Origin: an uncultured Siphonobacter sp.
Lineage (GTDB): Bacteria; Bacteroidota; Bacteroidia; Cytophagales; Spirosomataceae
Direction: 5' to 3'
DNA length: 64,000 nt
Assembly (NCBI GenBank): GCA_913775095.1
Contig: CAJYIW010000013.1
Location: 1-64,000, forward strand
Shown here: one piece after another, positions 42,751 through 51,257 of the stretch
How positions within the stretch are numbered: the stretch's first letter is position 1
Layout: each line of letters begins with the position of its first letter
The notes under the pieces: generated by a model
Told to the model about the DNA's origin: nothing
Databases searched by the model: none
What the model saw: only the letters and a program-made list of their open reading frames with translations
Position numbers and translations under genes: made by a program

Positions 42751-44220
42751 TCAATGCTGACTTTTATCATTGGCAGGGTCTTTCGTGAGCTGGGTAATGA
42801 ATTCAGTCAGCAACCGAACGCCGTAAGCCGTTCCCGCTCGCTGCGGAGCCAGGTCGGTATCCCCATAGGCCGTACCCGCAATGTCCAGGTGAGCCCAGGA
42901 GGTATGGTTTTCAACGAATAGTTCCAGGAATTTAGCGGCAGCGATGGCCTGCGAATGCGGTACCCCCGAAAAGTTACGAACATCCGCGATGTCGGATTTG
43001 AGGTGATCAGCGTATTCTTCCCACATGGGTAACCGCCAGAGTCGCTCACCCGTGCGTTCTCCCGCCCGCTTGAGCTGTTTGCCCAGTTCATTACTGGTTG
43101 TAAATAATCCGGCGGCGTGGTATCCCAGCGTTCGGATGATGCTTCCGGTCAAGGTCGCCAGATCAATCAGTACATCGGGCTGAAAGTTTTTCAGGGCATA
43201 CGATAACCCGTCAGCCAGAATCAAACGGCCCTCAGCATCGGTATCAGTTACTTCGATGGTTTTACCCGCATAGGACTGAATAACATCGCCGGGTTTCATA
43301 CTATCCCCGTCCACACTGTTTTCGGTCGTCGGGACAATGCCGATCAGATGAATGGGCAATTTCAGCTTCGCGGCTACTTCTATGGCACCCAGAACGGCGG
43401 CGGCCCCACCCATGTCTGACTTCATGAGGTGCATGTTTTCAGAAGGCTTGATCGAAATTCCGCCGGTGTCAAAGGTTACGCCTTTTCCCACTAATGCAAC
43501 CTTCTGAGTGGCTCCTTCGCCCTGGTATTCCATGACAATAAATTCAGGTTCGCTTTTGCTTCCCTGCCCCACGGCCAGTAGGGCGAACAGCCCCAGCGAC
43601 TGGCATTCTCCCGAATCGAACACCCGAACCTTATAGCCGTATTTTTCGCCGGAATGCATCGCCCAGCTGGCCAGTGTCTGGGGCGTTTTAAAATTGGAAG
43701 GGGCATTCAGCAACGTAAATAACCGAAGCTGGGTATCAGCTATGTGTTTTCCTTTTTCAATCAGTTCTGACTTGAAATCATCCGTTCGTAACTCCAGCGT
43801 TCCGTTTTCAAACAACGGGATGGCGGTTTTCGGCTCGGTTTTGTATAACCCGAATTCGTATTTCCCCAGCTCCATTCCGTTGACTACGAATTCAATCCAG
43901 TCCACCGGACAGTTTTTCAACGAAACTCCTACCTGCGTTCCAACCTTTGCTTTGTGTTTGAAAAGCAGCGTTCGGAAGGCTTTGATAATCTGATGAGACG
44001 TAGGTTCTGCTCCCAGACCCAGGATATAAATGCGTTTGTCGGTCGTGAAAAACGTGGTAATTTCTGACTTCTCTGCTTTTACTTCTGCGTCAAGAATAGC
44101 AATGGGTAACGAAGTTTCTTCAGCTATGGCCGTCAGTTGAGCAGAGAGGTTCTCTTTCTGAACCGGGTAAATAAGGGTTCTTGTATCGTCAGAAAATTGG
44201 GAAACCGATAGAACATTCAT
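42751..44220 (-). CDS. Leucyl aminopeptidase family (M17) protein
   Basis: 489 residues. The metal and catalytic residues align: Lys246, Asp251 (GKGVTFDTGG), Lys258, Asp269 (MHLMKSDMGG), Asp328 and Glu330 with Arg332 in DTDAEGRLILADGLSYA. The family signature usually reads NTDAEGRL, so residue 326 is Asp instead of Asn, a conservative change. Two-metal enzyme that removes N-terminal residues from peptides in the cytoplasm. A perfect 10-bp hairpin sits in the leader (44240-44264). Confidence 0.93.
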   Translation of the reverse strand: MNVLSVSQFSDDTRTLIYPVQKENLSAQLTAIAEETSLPIAILDAEVKAEKSEITTFFTTDKRIYILGLGAEPTSHQIIKAFRTLLFKHKAKVGTQVGVSLKNCPVDWIEFVVNGMELGKYEFGLYKTEPKTAIPLFENGTLELRTDDFKSELIEKGKHIADTQLRLFTLLNAPSNFKTPQTLASWAMHSGEKYGYKVRVFDSGECQSLGLFALLAVGQGSKSEPEFIVMEYQGEGATQKVALVGKGVTFDTGGISIKPSENMHLMKSDMGGAAAVLGAIEVAAKLKLPIHLIGIVPTTENSVDGDSMKPGDVIQSYAGKTIEVTDTDAEGRLILADGLSYALKNFQPDVLIDLATLTGSIIRTLGYHAAGLFTTSNELGKQLKRAGERTGERLWRLPMWEEYADHLKSDIADVRNFSGVPHSQAIAAAKFLELFVENHTSWAHLDIAGTAYGDTDLAPQRAGTAYGVRLLTEFITQLTKDPANDKSQH

Positions 44221-44239
44221 GTCTAGAATAGTTTATAGT

Positions 44240-44264
44240 TTCAATGGCTCTGAAAGCCATTGAA
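44240..44264 (-). promoter_or_regulatory. Perfect hairpin in the aminopeptidase leader
   Basis: ttcaatggct / agccattgaa with a 5-base loop, 20-44 bases upstream of the ATG on the minus strand, without T run. Could be an operator (repressor dyad) or an mRNA leader hairpin. Confidence 0.45.
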
Positions 44265-44351
44265 GTCCATTAACGAATGGCCGGACTAATTTGGGATTTT
44301 TCTTTCCAAAATCTGGCCTTTGCCACTAAATAACCCCTTTAAAATACAGCC

Positions 44352-44648
44352 ATGACTTACGAAGCTTTTCAGAAAAGCCTTTCGGAACCCAATCCTCCGG
44401 CGGGCTCTCCGGTTTTATTACAGGCCTTATGGTACGACGGGAAAGACGACTGGGAGTCGGCTCATGAAATTGCCCAGTCGGCGGAGGGAACGCAGGAGTA
44501 TGATCGCATTCATGCTTACCTGCACCGAAAAGAAGGCGATCAGTGGAATGCCGGGTACTGGTATCGCCGGGCCGGAGCCTCCATGCCGTCGGGTAGTTTA
44601 GAAGCGGAATGGGAACAACTGGTTCGGCAACACCTTTCGAAGTTCTGA
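44352..44648 (+). CDS. Small conserved protein, 98 residues, unknown function
   Basis: A soluble, acidic protein with the regular pattern WYDGKDDWESAHEIAQ, EYDRIHAYLHRKEGDQWNAGYWYRRAGA. The motif AYLHRKEGD(Q/E)WNAGYWYRRA is well known from small uncharacterised proteins across many bacteria. No catalytic site is evident. It is oriented away from the aminopeptidase gene and lies upstream of the large FAD/Fe-S oxidoreductase gene. Confidence 0.82.
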   Translation: MTYEAFQKSLSEPNPPAGSPVLLQALWYDGKDDWESAHEIAQSAEGTQEYDRIHAYLHRKEGDQWNAGYWYRRAGASMPSGSLEAEWEQLVRQHLSKF

Positions 44649-44697
44649 TTCCGCAAAGATTTGAAGGTCTGTTCACGTACCAATGCCTAAAGTGGTT

Positions 44698-44705
44698 TAA
44701 CTTTG
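44698..44705 (+). promoter_or_regulatory. Possible promoter (-7 element) of the FAD/Fe-S gene
   Basis: TAACTTTG matches TAnnTTTG; TTCA about 22 bases upstream is a weak -33. It would give a 5' leader of about 110 bases before the ATG at 44823. Confidence 0.35.
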
Positions 44706-44822
44706 TTTAGATGAACCCCCACCGCATCGGTATCTTTAACCATCTTCCGCTTTAAAACTTGTAGATTTATTGATATGCATTCACGTATTCTGTGCGTGAT
44801 TGCTTGTGTTGGGTAAAGTAAT

Positions 44823-47801
44823 ATGTCTGATACGATTAAGGCAGCCAGTTTCGATGCATTACGAGCCGCCTTTGAAGGCGAGCTTCATTATACGAATTCA
44901 ACCAAGGACGAAGCCCAGCGAATTCTTTATTCGACGGATGCCTCCGTTTATCGGGAAAAACCACTGGCGGTCGCCATTCCTAAATCCGTAGTGGATTTAA
45001 AGAACTTGCTGGCTTTTGCCCGAAACCATCGCACCACGCTGATTCCACGAACGGCGGGAACTTCGCTGGCCGGTCAGGTGGTGGGTTCAGGTATTGTGGT
45101 AGACTTATCCAGGTATTTTACCGAGGTTCTGGAAATCAATGTGGAAGAACGCTGGGTACGTGTACAACCAGGCGTCATCCGCGATGACCTCAATAAACTG
45201 CTGGCTTCGCATGGGCTAATGTTTGGTCCGGAAACGTCTACGGCCAACCGGGCCATGATTGGCGGCATGGTCGGTAACAATTCCTGCGGCCTGCACAGCA
45301 TCGTCTGGGGCAACACCCGCGACCATCTTCTCTCGGCAAAGGTGTTGCTTTCCGACGGCTCAGAGGCCGAGTTCAAGGCTCTTTCTCCCTGGCGTTATGA
45401 CCTGAAACGGGAAGCCACGGAACCGACCCTGGAAAATAAAATTTATCAGGGCCTTCACGACCTGCTTTCGGCTAGCCATAACCAGCAACAAATCCGGGAA
45501 CGTTTTCCGAAGCGATCACTTACCCGGCGGAACACGGGTTACGCTCTGGATGCCTTACTCGACCAGGAACCTTTTTCCGGCGGAGGTGCTGATTTTAATT
45601 TATGTGCGTTACTGGCGGGTTCGGAAGGAACTCTGGCTCTGGCGACGGAACTCAAGCTCAATTTATTACCCCTCCCTCCTGCTGAAGTAGCGGTCGTATG
45701 CGTGCATTGCCACTCCATTCAGGAATCGCTTCAGGCGAACCTGGTAGCCTTGCAGCACCACCCGACCTCTTCGGAGCTGGTGGACAAGTACATTCTGGAT
45801 TTTACTAAAGAGAACCCCGAACAAAGCAAAAATCGATTCTTTATCGAAGGGGATCCCGCTGCCATTTTGATGGTGGAGTTTATGGCGGAAACCACTCCTG
45901 TGCTGGAGCAGTACGTCAGCCAGTTTGTGAACAGCCTGAAACGTCAGCAACTCGGTTACGCGGCTCCGGTTATTTACGGAGAAAAAACCAAACAGGTCTG
46001 GGAAGTCAGAAAAGGCGGGTTAGGCCTGATTCGAAACCTTCCCGGCGACACCCAGCCCGTTAACCTGATCGAAGACTGTGCGGTCGCTCCGGAAGAATTG
46101 CCTCAGTACATTGCTGAACTCGAAGGCATGCTTCGCAGGCATAACATTCACGCCAGTTATTACGCCCACGCCGGAGCCGGAGAACTGCACGTGGAGCCCA
46201 TGATTAACCTGAAAACTTCGCAGGGGCAGCAACTATTCCGGCAGGTACTCGCTGAAACGGTCGAACTGGTCAAAAAATACCGGGGTTCCCTATCCGGTGA
46301 ACACGGCGATGGCCGGTTAAGGGGTGAGTTTATTCCCCAGATGATGGGCGAGGAAGTGTACAATCTCTTCCGGGAAGTCAAGCAGATTTTTGATCCCTCG
46401 GGTATTCTCAATGCGGGTAAAATTGTTGATACTCCGCCCATGAACCAGTTTCTTCGGTATCAGGCCGATCAGCCTGTCCGAAAGATTACTACTTATTTTG
46501 ACTTCAGTAATCAGGAAAATATTCTTCGGTTAACCGAAAAATGTTCCGGTTCCGGCGATTGCCGCAAAACGGAAGCGAGCGGTGGAACCATGTGCCCCAG
46601 TTTCATGGCCACCCGAAGCGAACACGATACCACCCGGGCAAGGGCCAATATCCTCCGGGAATTTCTGACCACTTCTACCCAGAAAAATCCATTCGATCAT
46701 CCTGAAATTAAAGATGTGATGGATTTATGTCTGAGTTGTAAAGGTTGTAAATCCGAGTGTCCCAGCAGTGTAGATGTCGCCAAGCTGAAGGCCGAATTCC
46801 AGCAGCATTATTACGATGCTCACGGCGTTCCGTTTCGGGCGAAGATGATCGGGAACTTCACCCGCCTCTCCCGCATGGGCAGCCGCATGCCCCGCCTGTA
46901 CAACTGGGCCATGACCAGCAAACTACCTTCTACTTTGTTAAAAAAAGTAATGGGCTTTGCTCCCGACCGTTCCATGCCCCTGATTGCCGGCCAAACCCTG
47001 CGGCAGTGGTTCGCTGAACACGAGTTTCGTCTGAACTCAACGGGTAGAGTTAAGTTCAAACGGATTTTATTCTTCTGCGACGAGTTTACGAACTACAATG
47101 ACGTGGAAGTAGGCAAAAAAGCCATTCTGCTGCTGAGTGGACTGGGGTACAAAGTTGAAATTCCGTACCACGTAGAATCGGGCCGCACCTACTTGTCAAA
47201 AGGAATGGTGAAGGAAGCCCGGAAAATTGCGATCAAGAACGTCGAGTTACTCACCGAAGCTATTAAAGAAGGTCCACCCATCATTGGTCTGGAGCCTTCC
47301 GCCATTTTGACGCTTCGCGATGAATACCTGGATCTGGTTCCGGCTGATCTGAAAGAACAGGCCAGGCTAGTGGCCCAGCGGGCGTTTATTTTTGATGAAT
47401 TTCTGGCTCAGGAAGTAGACAAAAAGAACATCAAATCGGATCAGTTTACGTTCGAAAAGCGGCTGATCAAGCTACACGGCCACTGCCATCAAAAGGCTTT
47501 GTCCAGCCTTACACACACGAAGAAAATTCTTTCATTACCAAGTCAGTACGAAGTTCATCTGATTCCTTCGGGCTGTTGCGGAATGGCGGGAAGTTTTGGT
47601 TACGAGGCCCGGCACTATGATGTTTCCATGCAGATTGGAGAACTGGTTTTATTCCCAACCGTTCGCAGCCAGCCGGAAGAAGTTACCATTGCGGCTCCGG
47701 GCACCAGCTGCCGCCATCAGATCAAGGACGGAACAGGCCGGATTGCTCTGCATCCAGCTGAGATTTTATGGGAAGCATTTGTCAGCAACGAATTGAAATA
47801 A
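44823..47801 (+). CDS. FAD-linked oxidase / Fe-S protein (D-lactate or D-2-hydroxyglutarate dehydrogenase-type)
   Basis: 992 residues. N-terminal FAD-binding part (PCMH/VAO fold, about 30-260; PRTAGTSLAGQVVGSGIVVDLSR), FAD-oxidase C-terminal domain (about 290-530, YYAHAGAGELHVEP), a cysteine-rich 4Fe-4S segment (CSGSGDCRKTEASGGTMCP and MDLCLSCKGCKSECPSS, about 575-645), and a C-terminal CCG/heterodisulfide-reductase-like part (HGHCHQKAL, SGCCGMAGSFGYE). This fused layout is that of membrane-associated FAD/Fe-S D-2-hydroxyacid dehydrogenases (YdiJ/D-2HG type). It oxidises a 2-hydroxy acid and passes electrons towards quinone; the substrate is not certain. Confidence 0.9.
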   Translation: MSDTIKAASFDALRAAFEGELHYTNSTKDEAQRILYSTDASVYREKPLAVAIPKSVVDLKNLLAFARNHRTTLIPRTAGTSLAGQVVGSGIVVDLSRYFTEVLEINVEERWVRVQPGVIRDDLNKLLASHGLMFGPETSTANRAMIGGMVGNNSCGLHSIVWGNTRDHLLSAKVLLSDGSEAEFKALSPWRYDLKREATEPTLENKIYQGLHDLLSASHNQQQIRERFPKRSLTRRNTGYALDALLDQEPFSGGGADFNLCALLAGSEGTLALATELKLNLLPLPPAEVAVVCVHCHSIQESLQANLVALQHHPTSSELVDKYILDFTKENPEQSKNRFFIEGDPAAILMVEFMAETTPVLEQYVSQFVNSLKRQQLGYAAPVIYGEKTKQVWEVRKGGLGLIRNLPGDTQPVNLIEDCAVAPEELPQYIAELEGMLRRHNIHASYYAHAGAGELHVEPMINLKTSQGQQLFRQVLAETVELVKKYRGSLSGEHGDGRLRGEFIPQMMGEEVYNLFREVKQIFDPSGILNAGKIVDTPPMNQFLRYQADQPVRKITTYFDFSNQENILRLTEKCSGSGDCRKTEASGGTMCPSFMATRSEHDTTRARANILREFLTTSTQKNPFDHPEIKDVMDLCLSCKGCKSECPSSVDVAKLKAEFQQHYYDAHGVPFRAKMIGNFTRLSRMGSRMPRLYNWAMTSKLPSTLLKKVMGFAPDRSMPLIAGQTLRQWFAEHEFRLNSTGRVKFKRILFFCDEFTNYNDVEVGKKAILLLSGLGYKVEIPYHVESGRTYLSKGMVKEARKIAIKNVELLTEAIKEGPPIIGLEPSAILTLRDEYLDLVPADLKEQARLVAQRAFIFDEFLAQEVDKKNIKSDQFTFEKRLIKLHGHCHQKALSSLTHTKKILSLPSQYEVHLIPSGCCGMAGSFGYEARHYDVSMQIGELVLFPTVRSQPEEVTIAAPGTSCRHQIKDGTGRIALHPAEILWEAFVSNELK

Positions 47802-47839
47802 TCAATCTAACTAATCCTAATCTTTTAAAAATCAGCTTA

Positions 47840-48097
47840 TTAAAAATATTTAATTTTTTTCTTCTTTTCGTAAACATTCCCGTCTGGGTTCAGTTTACTT
47901 ACTAGGCTTGTGATGTACTTTCTACCATAGCGATACTTTTTATTCCTTTTACCGCCAAAAAGGAGATCCTTCAAAAGAGCTGCCAGCGTATTGCTGGCAG
48001 CAGCAGGGTTCTCTTTCTGATTTTCTTTCCAGAATGACAGGGCTTGACAAATCGTCATCAGAGAAAGCCCCTTCTCAAAAATATTTATCTTTGGCAA
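47840..48097 (-). CDS. Hypothetical 85-residue basic protein
   Basis: A lysine-rich frame with helical beginning (MTICQALSFWKENQK from Met14) and a basic C-terminus ending EKKKKIKYF. It lies in an AT-rich patch between the Fe-S gene and the CNNM gene and is oriented towards the former. Its 5' part overlaps no other credible gene once the CNNM start is set at 48140. No homology recognised; it may be a small DNA- or RNA-binding protein, or spurious. Confidence 0.45.
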   Translation of the reverse strand: MPKINIFEKGLSLMTICQALSFWKENQKENPAAASNTLAALLKDLLFGGKRNKKYRYGRKYITSLVSKLNPDGNVYEKKKKIKYF

Positions 48098-48116
48098 CGT
48101 TTTTTAGTGGATATTT
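48089..48116 (+). promoter_or_regulatory. Possible promoter of the CNNM/CBS gene
   Basis: TTTG at 48089-48092 and GATATTTG at 48109-48116 (one mismatch to TAnnTTTG), spacing 16 bases, slightly short. The ATG at 48140 follows about 17 bases after the expected start of transcription. Confidence 0.35.
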
Positions 48117-48139
48117 GGCCTGAACTTCCCGGCCCATCC

Positions 48140-49423
48140 ATGACCGAACTACTTATCTTATTCTTTCTCATTATCCTTAACGGTATTTTTTCGATGGCTG
48201 AAATCGCTTTGGTTTCGGCCCGCAAAATACGCCTTAAAAACGATGCCGAACGCGGCGATAAACGAGCGAAACAAGCCCTCCTGCTAGCGGAAGCTCCCGA
48301 TACGTTTCTGTCAACCGTACAGATTGGAATTACGCTGATCGGAATTCTGACGGGTATTTATTCCGGTGAAAAACTGGAAGGTGAATTAACCGAGTGGATT
48401 CGTCAGTTTACCGTTATTGCTCCTTATGCCAATACCATTTCCCGGATTTTACTGCTCGTTTTCATCACCTACTTTACTTTAGTCATTGGAGAACTGGTTC
48501 CCAAACGCATTGGGTTAACGAGAGCCGAAACCATCTCCAAGACGCTGGCCTTGCCAATGTCGCTGCTTTCCAGGGTCACGTATCCTTTCATCTGGCTACT
48601 TTCCATTTCCACCAATCTGATTGTTAAAGTTCTGGGGATCCGCCGGGGTGACGACAGTATGGTTACGGAAGAAGAAATCAAAGCCATTGTCAATGAAGGA
48701 CTAGAGCAGGGAACCATTGACGTCATTGAACAGGAAATTGTGGAGAATGTCTTCAATGTCAGTGATCGTCACATTGTTTCGTTAATGACGCACCGCAGCG
48801 ATCTGGCCTGGTTTGACATCAATGATACGGTCGAGCAACTTCAGCAGAAAATCAAGCTGGAGCGGCATTCGGTTTATCCCGTGGGCGATAAGTCGCTGGA
48901 TAAGATGATGGGCGTCATTACGGTCAAAGACTTATACCTTGCCTCTCCCGAAACACCGCTTAAATCACTCATTCACAAACCTTTGTTTTTACCCGAAAAT
49001 ATCTCCGCGTACCAGGTGCTGGACGAATTCAGAAAGTCTAAAGTCCACCATGGATTCATTGTGGATGAATACGGCGTTTTGCAGGGAATGGTAACGGTGA
49101 ATGACATTTTTGAAGCCATTGTCGGCCACATGCCCGACGCCGAAGTCATTGATTATACGTTTGTTAAACGCGAAGACGGCTCTTTCCTGGTAGAAGCCCA
49201 GATGCCTTTTATTGATTTCCTGAGTCGGATGGGTCGTCGGGATGTTCGGGATTTTCTGGAAGAAGATTACTCAACAGTGGCCGGATTCATTCTCCACCAA
49301 TTACGACGCATTCCGGTAGAAGGTGAACATTTCCGGTGGAGCAACCTTACTTTTGAAATCGTGGATATGGATGGGCAACGAATTGATAAAGTGCTGGTCT
49401 ACGAGCTAGAAGATCAGAGTTAA
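48140..49423 (+). CDS. CNNM/CBS-domain protein (hemolysin C/CorC-type transporter)
   Basis: 427 residues from the ATG at 48140 (MTELLILFFLIILNGIFSM); a longer frame from 48044 adds a hydrophilic stretch that would spoil the first helix. An N-terminal DUF21/CNNM domain with three or four helices (about 1-190; MAEIALVSARKIRL), two CBS domains (about 205-335; LMTHRSDLAWFD, VHHGFIVDEYGVLQGMVTVNDI) and a C-terminal CorC_HlyC domain (about 350-425, YSTVAGFILHQLRRIPVEG). Members are magnesium/cobalt efflux or CorC-type proteins; old name hemolysin-related. Its stop codon lies inside the terminator stem at 49420-49476. Confidence 0.92.
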   Translation: MTELLILFFLIILNGIFSMAEIALVSARKIRLKNDAERGDKRAKQALLLAEAPDTFLSTVQIGITLIGILTGIYSGEKLEGELTEWIRQFTVIAPYANTISRILLLVFITYFTLVIGELVPKRIGLTRAETISKTLALPMSLLSRVTYPFIWLLSISTNLIVKVLGIRRGDDSMVTEEEIKAIVNEGLEQGTIDVIEQEIVENVFNVSDRHIVSLMTHRSDLAWFDINDTVEQLQQKIKLERHSVYPVGDKSLDKMMGVITVKDLYLASPETPLKSLIHKPLFLPENISAYQVLDEFRKSKVHHGFIVDEYGVLQGMVTVNDIFEAIVGHMPDAEVIDYTFVKREDGSFLVEAQMPFIDFLSRMGRRDVRDFLEEDYSTVAGFILHQLRRIPVEGEHFRWSNLTFEIVDMDGQRIDKVLVYELEDQS

Positions 49424-49476
49424 TAAGGTAAAACAAAGGCCGGTTTCAGGAACCGGCCTTTGTTTTACCTTATTAA
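49420..49476. terminator. Bidirectional terminator with a perfect 26-bp stem
   Basis: Left arm 49420-49445 and right arm 49451-49476 are perfect reverse complements with a 5-base loop (tcagg). The stop codon of the CNNM gene (49421-49423) and the stop of the convergent 82-residue gene (49473-49475) both fall inside the stem. Confidence 0.9.
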
Positions 49477-49721
49477 CTGAAAGCCATTTTCTGCTGAAGA
49501 TATTTTTCCAGAGAGATCCCATCTCCATTGAATCCAAAACACGGGTAGGCCTCTTTTCCATCCGTAAATAAACGGGCCTGTAAATATTTTTTAGTCGGGT
49601 AATATGATTGTAACTCAGCTAAACGCTCCTCGGAATCAACGATGCCAAACCATAAATTACCATCGAAAAAGAAAGCATTGGCAGGTTTATTCGATGAGAT
49701 TAATACTGTTGAATTTTTCAT
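49473..49721 (-). CDS. Hypothetical 82-residue protein
   Basis: A compact soluble protein: VLISSNKPANAFFFDGNLWFGIVDSEERLAELQSYYPTKKYL, then a C-terminal SLEKYLQQKM helix. It has the composition of a real small protein but no family is recognised. It ends within the shared terminator stem, which shows that the locus is organised around it. No promoter consensus was found. Confidence 0.65.
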   Translation of the reverse strand: MKNSTVLISSNKPANAFFFDGNLWFGIVDSEERLAELQSYYPTKKYLQARLFTDGKEAYPCFGFNGDGISLEKYLQQKMAFS

Positions 49722-49935
49722 AACTTAACCGGGCTGTAGATGGTAAACTTTTACATATACTTCTTATAACCTACCGCTTTAATCATCTATGGATGAAAGC
49801 AGTAGACAAATCACCGATTTTTTTAAAAACTCACGGAGCCCTTTTACACGAACTTCAGACTTTACCCGATGAGTTGTAGAAAATACCCGGTATTTAGTAT
49901 CGTTACAGGCCGATTAGTTAAGTATGTATTAACTA

Positions 49936-51144
49936 CTAATGAGTAGGTTTATCCGGAGCAGCAAGCGACGCATGCAGTCCCTGATACACTTTTAGAGTAT
50001 ATTCGTTTAGTATTTCTAGTACTTTATTCCGGTTTTCGTCCCTGATAATCAATCCGATATGGTAGTCTTCCTCCATACGCCAGTACACTTCAGGACGCTC
50101 GTAATCCTTTAAATCAGGCCTTCGCTGATTAATCAGAGAGATCAATATACCCGAATACTGGCACTTGATTTCAGGCATAATATACGTCAATCCTGAAGCG
50201 ACGGCCGTTTCAAGCCGGGCCCATTCCCGCCATAGATTAATACCGCTGGCTGCCTCTACCATCTCGGCCAGGTGGGCTCCTCCTACCCTAGAGGCCGTTT
50301 CCAGAAAATAGAATTCTCCGTCTTCGTGGCAATGAATAAACTCACTGTGGCTGGCTGAATATTCCAGTCCGAAGGCTTGAAGCAATTGTTCATTGAAAGT
50401 CCGCAAGGCCTTCGATTCCGGTGAGTCAAAAGCAACCGTAACCGAACGAAAAACACCGCCGCCGTGGGCCACTTCCATGGGCGTATTCAGGTATTGACTG
50501 GCCCAGTTAAACACGACTTTCCCTTCGTACGTCAGGGCATCCACGTGATACACATCACCGGGCTTAAACTGCTCAGCCAGGTATTCATACCGGCGATCTC
50601 CGAGGCTATGCACCGCCTCCCAGAGTTCGTGGCGGTTATGCACTTTTTTAATGCCCGCAGTAGATGCCTCCCCACGCGGCTTGATCACGACGGGATACGT
50701 GACCGAATCAGCAAATTCGGTTACTTCCACATCAGTAAACAAGGCGGTAAAAGCCGGAATCCGCAGGCCCGCTTCGGTGGCTTTCATTCGCATGGCCAGT
50801 TTATCCCGGAAGTAACGGGCCGTGGTTTGCCCCATACCCGGAATCCGAAAAACTTCCCGTAAATAAGCGGCCTTTTCTACGTCAAAATCATCCAGAGCTA
50901 CGATGCGGTCTATCTTTTTGCTTCGCATGGTATGGGCCAGTCCTTTCGTGAGATCTTCCAGATTCAACAGTCCGTTTTCGGGGGTTTCCAGGAAAAATAC
51001 TTCATCAATGTACTCGCGAAGCCAGGGTTTACCTTCCAGCTTTTTCTCCGTTAACAGATACACGCTGTTTCCGGCTTCCTTACAGGATTTCAGAAATTCA
51101 TTTCCTTTGAAGTACGTGGCAATGCATAGAAAAGAAAGCGACAT
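49936..51144 (-). CDS. ATP-grasp ligase-type protein
   Basis: From the ATG at 51144 the protein is 402 residues (MSLSFLCIATYFKG); an upstream ATG at 51189 adds 15 residues and is unlikely. ATP-grasp features in order: N-terminal Rossmann-like part (about 1-110, IDRIVALDDFDVEKAAYLRE), ATP-binding lid VVIKPRGEASTAGIKKV (about 155-171), EQFKPGDVYHVDALTYEGKVV and metal-binding EFYFLETASRVGGAHLAEMVE near residues 290-310. It joins a carboxylate to an amine or thiol with ATP; the substrate is unknown. Divergent from an MFS transporter, which may export its product. Confidence 0.88.
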   Translation of the reverse strand: MSLSFLCIATYFKGNEFLKSCKEAGNSVYLLTEKKLEGKPWLREYIDEVFFLETPENGLLNLEDLTKGLAHTMRSKKIDRIVALDDFDVEKAAYLREVFRIPGMGQTTARYFRDKLAMRMKATEAGLRIPAFTALFTDVEVTEFADSVTYPVVIKPRGEASTAGIKKVHNRHELWEAVHSLGDRRYEYLAEQFKPGDVYHVDALTYEGKVVFNWASQYLNTPMEVAHGGGVFRSVTVAFDSPESKALRTFNEQLLQAFGLEYSASHSEFIHCHEDGEFYFLETASRVGGAHLAEMVEAASGINLWREWARLETAVASGLTYIMPEIKCQYSGILISLINQRRPDLKDYERPEVYWRMEEDYHIGLIIRDENRNKVLEILNEYTLKVYQGLHASLAAPDKPTH

Positions 51145-51223
51145 GGGTAGATGGTTTTGGTAGAATGGTTTCTTAAGATAAAGCTTCATGGCTGGTTTCG
51201 AAGGCTAAATGAAAAAACAATTC

Positions 51224-51253
51224 TTCGACGCCGTTCGCAATCTGTTACTTTTG
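51224..51253 (+). promoter_or_regulatory. Promoter of the MFS transporter gene
   Basis: TACTTTTG at 51246-51253 is an exact -7 element; TTCG at 51224-51227 is 18 bases upstream. The start of transcription would be near 51258-51260, at the annotated ATG, so the transcript is leaderless or translation starts at the ATG at 51276. Confidence 0.55.
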
Positions 51254-51257
51254 CGGG

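Noticed and set aside
48044-48139. Longer start for the CNNM protein
   Set aside because: Adds a hydrophilic stretch before the first membrane helix and overlaps the opposite 85-residue frame; the ATG at 48140 fits the family.
49793-49879. 28-codon frame MKAVDKSPIFLK... downstream of the ATP-grasp gene
   Set aside because: Too short, no promoter or motif; its possible role as peptide precursor was considered but has no support.
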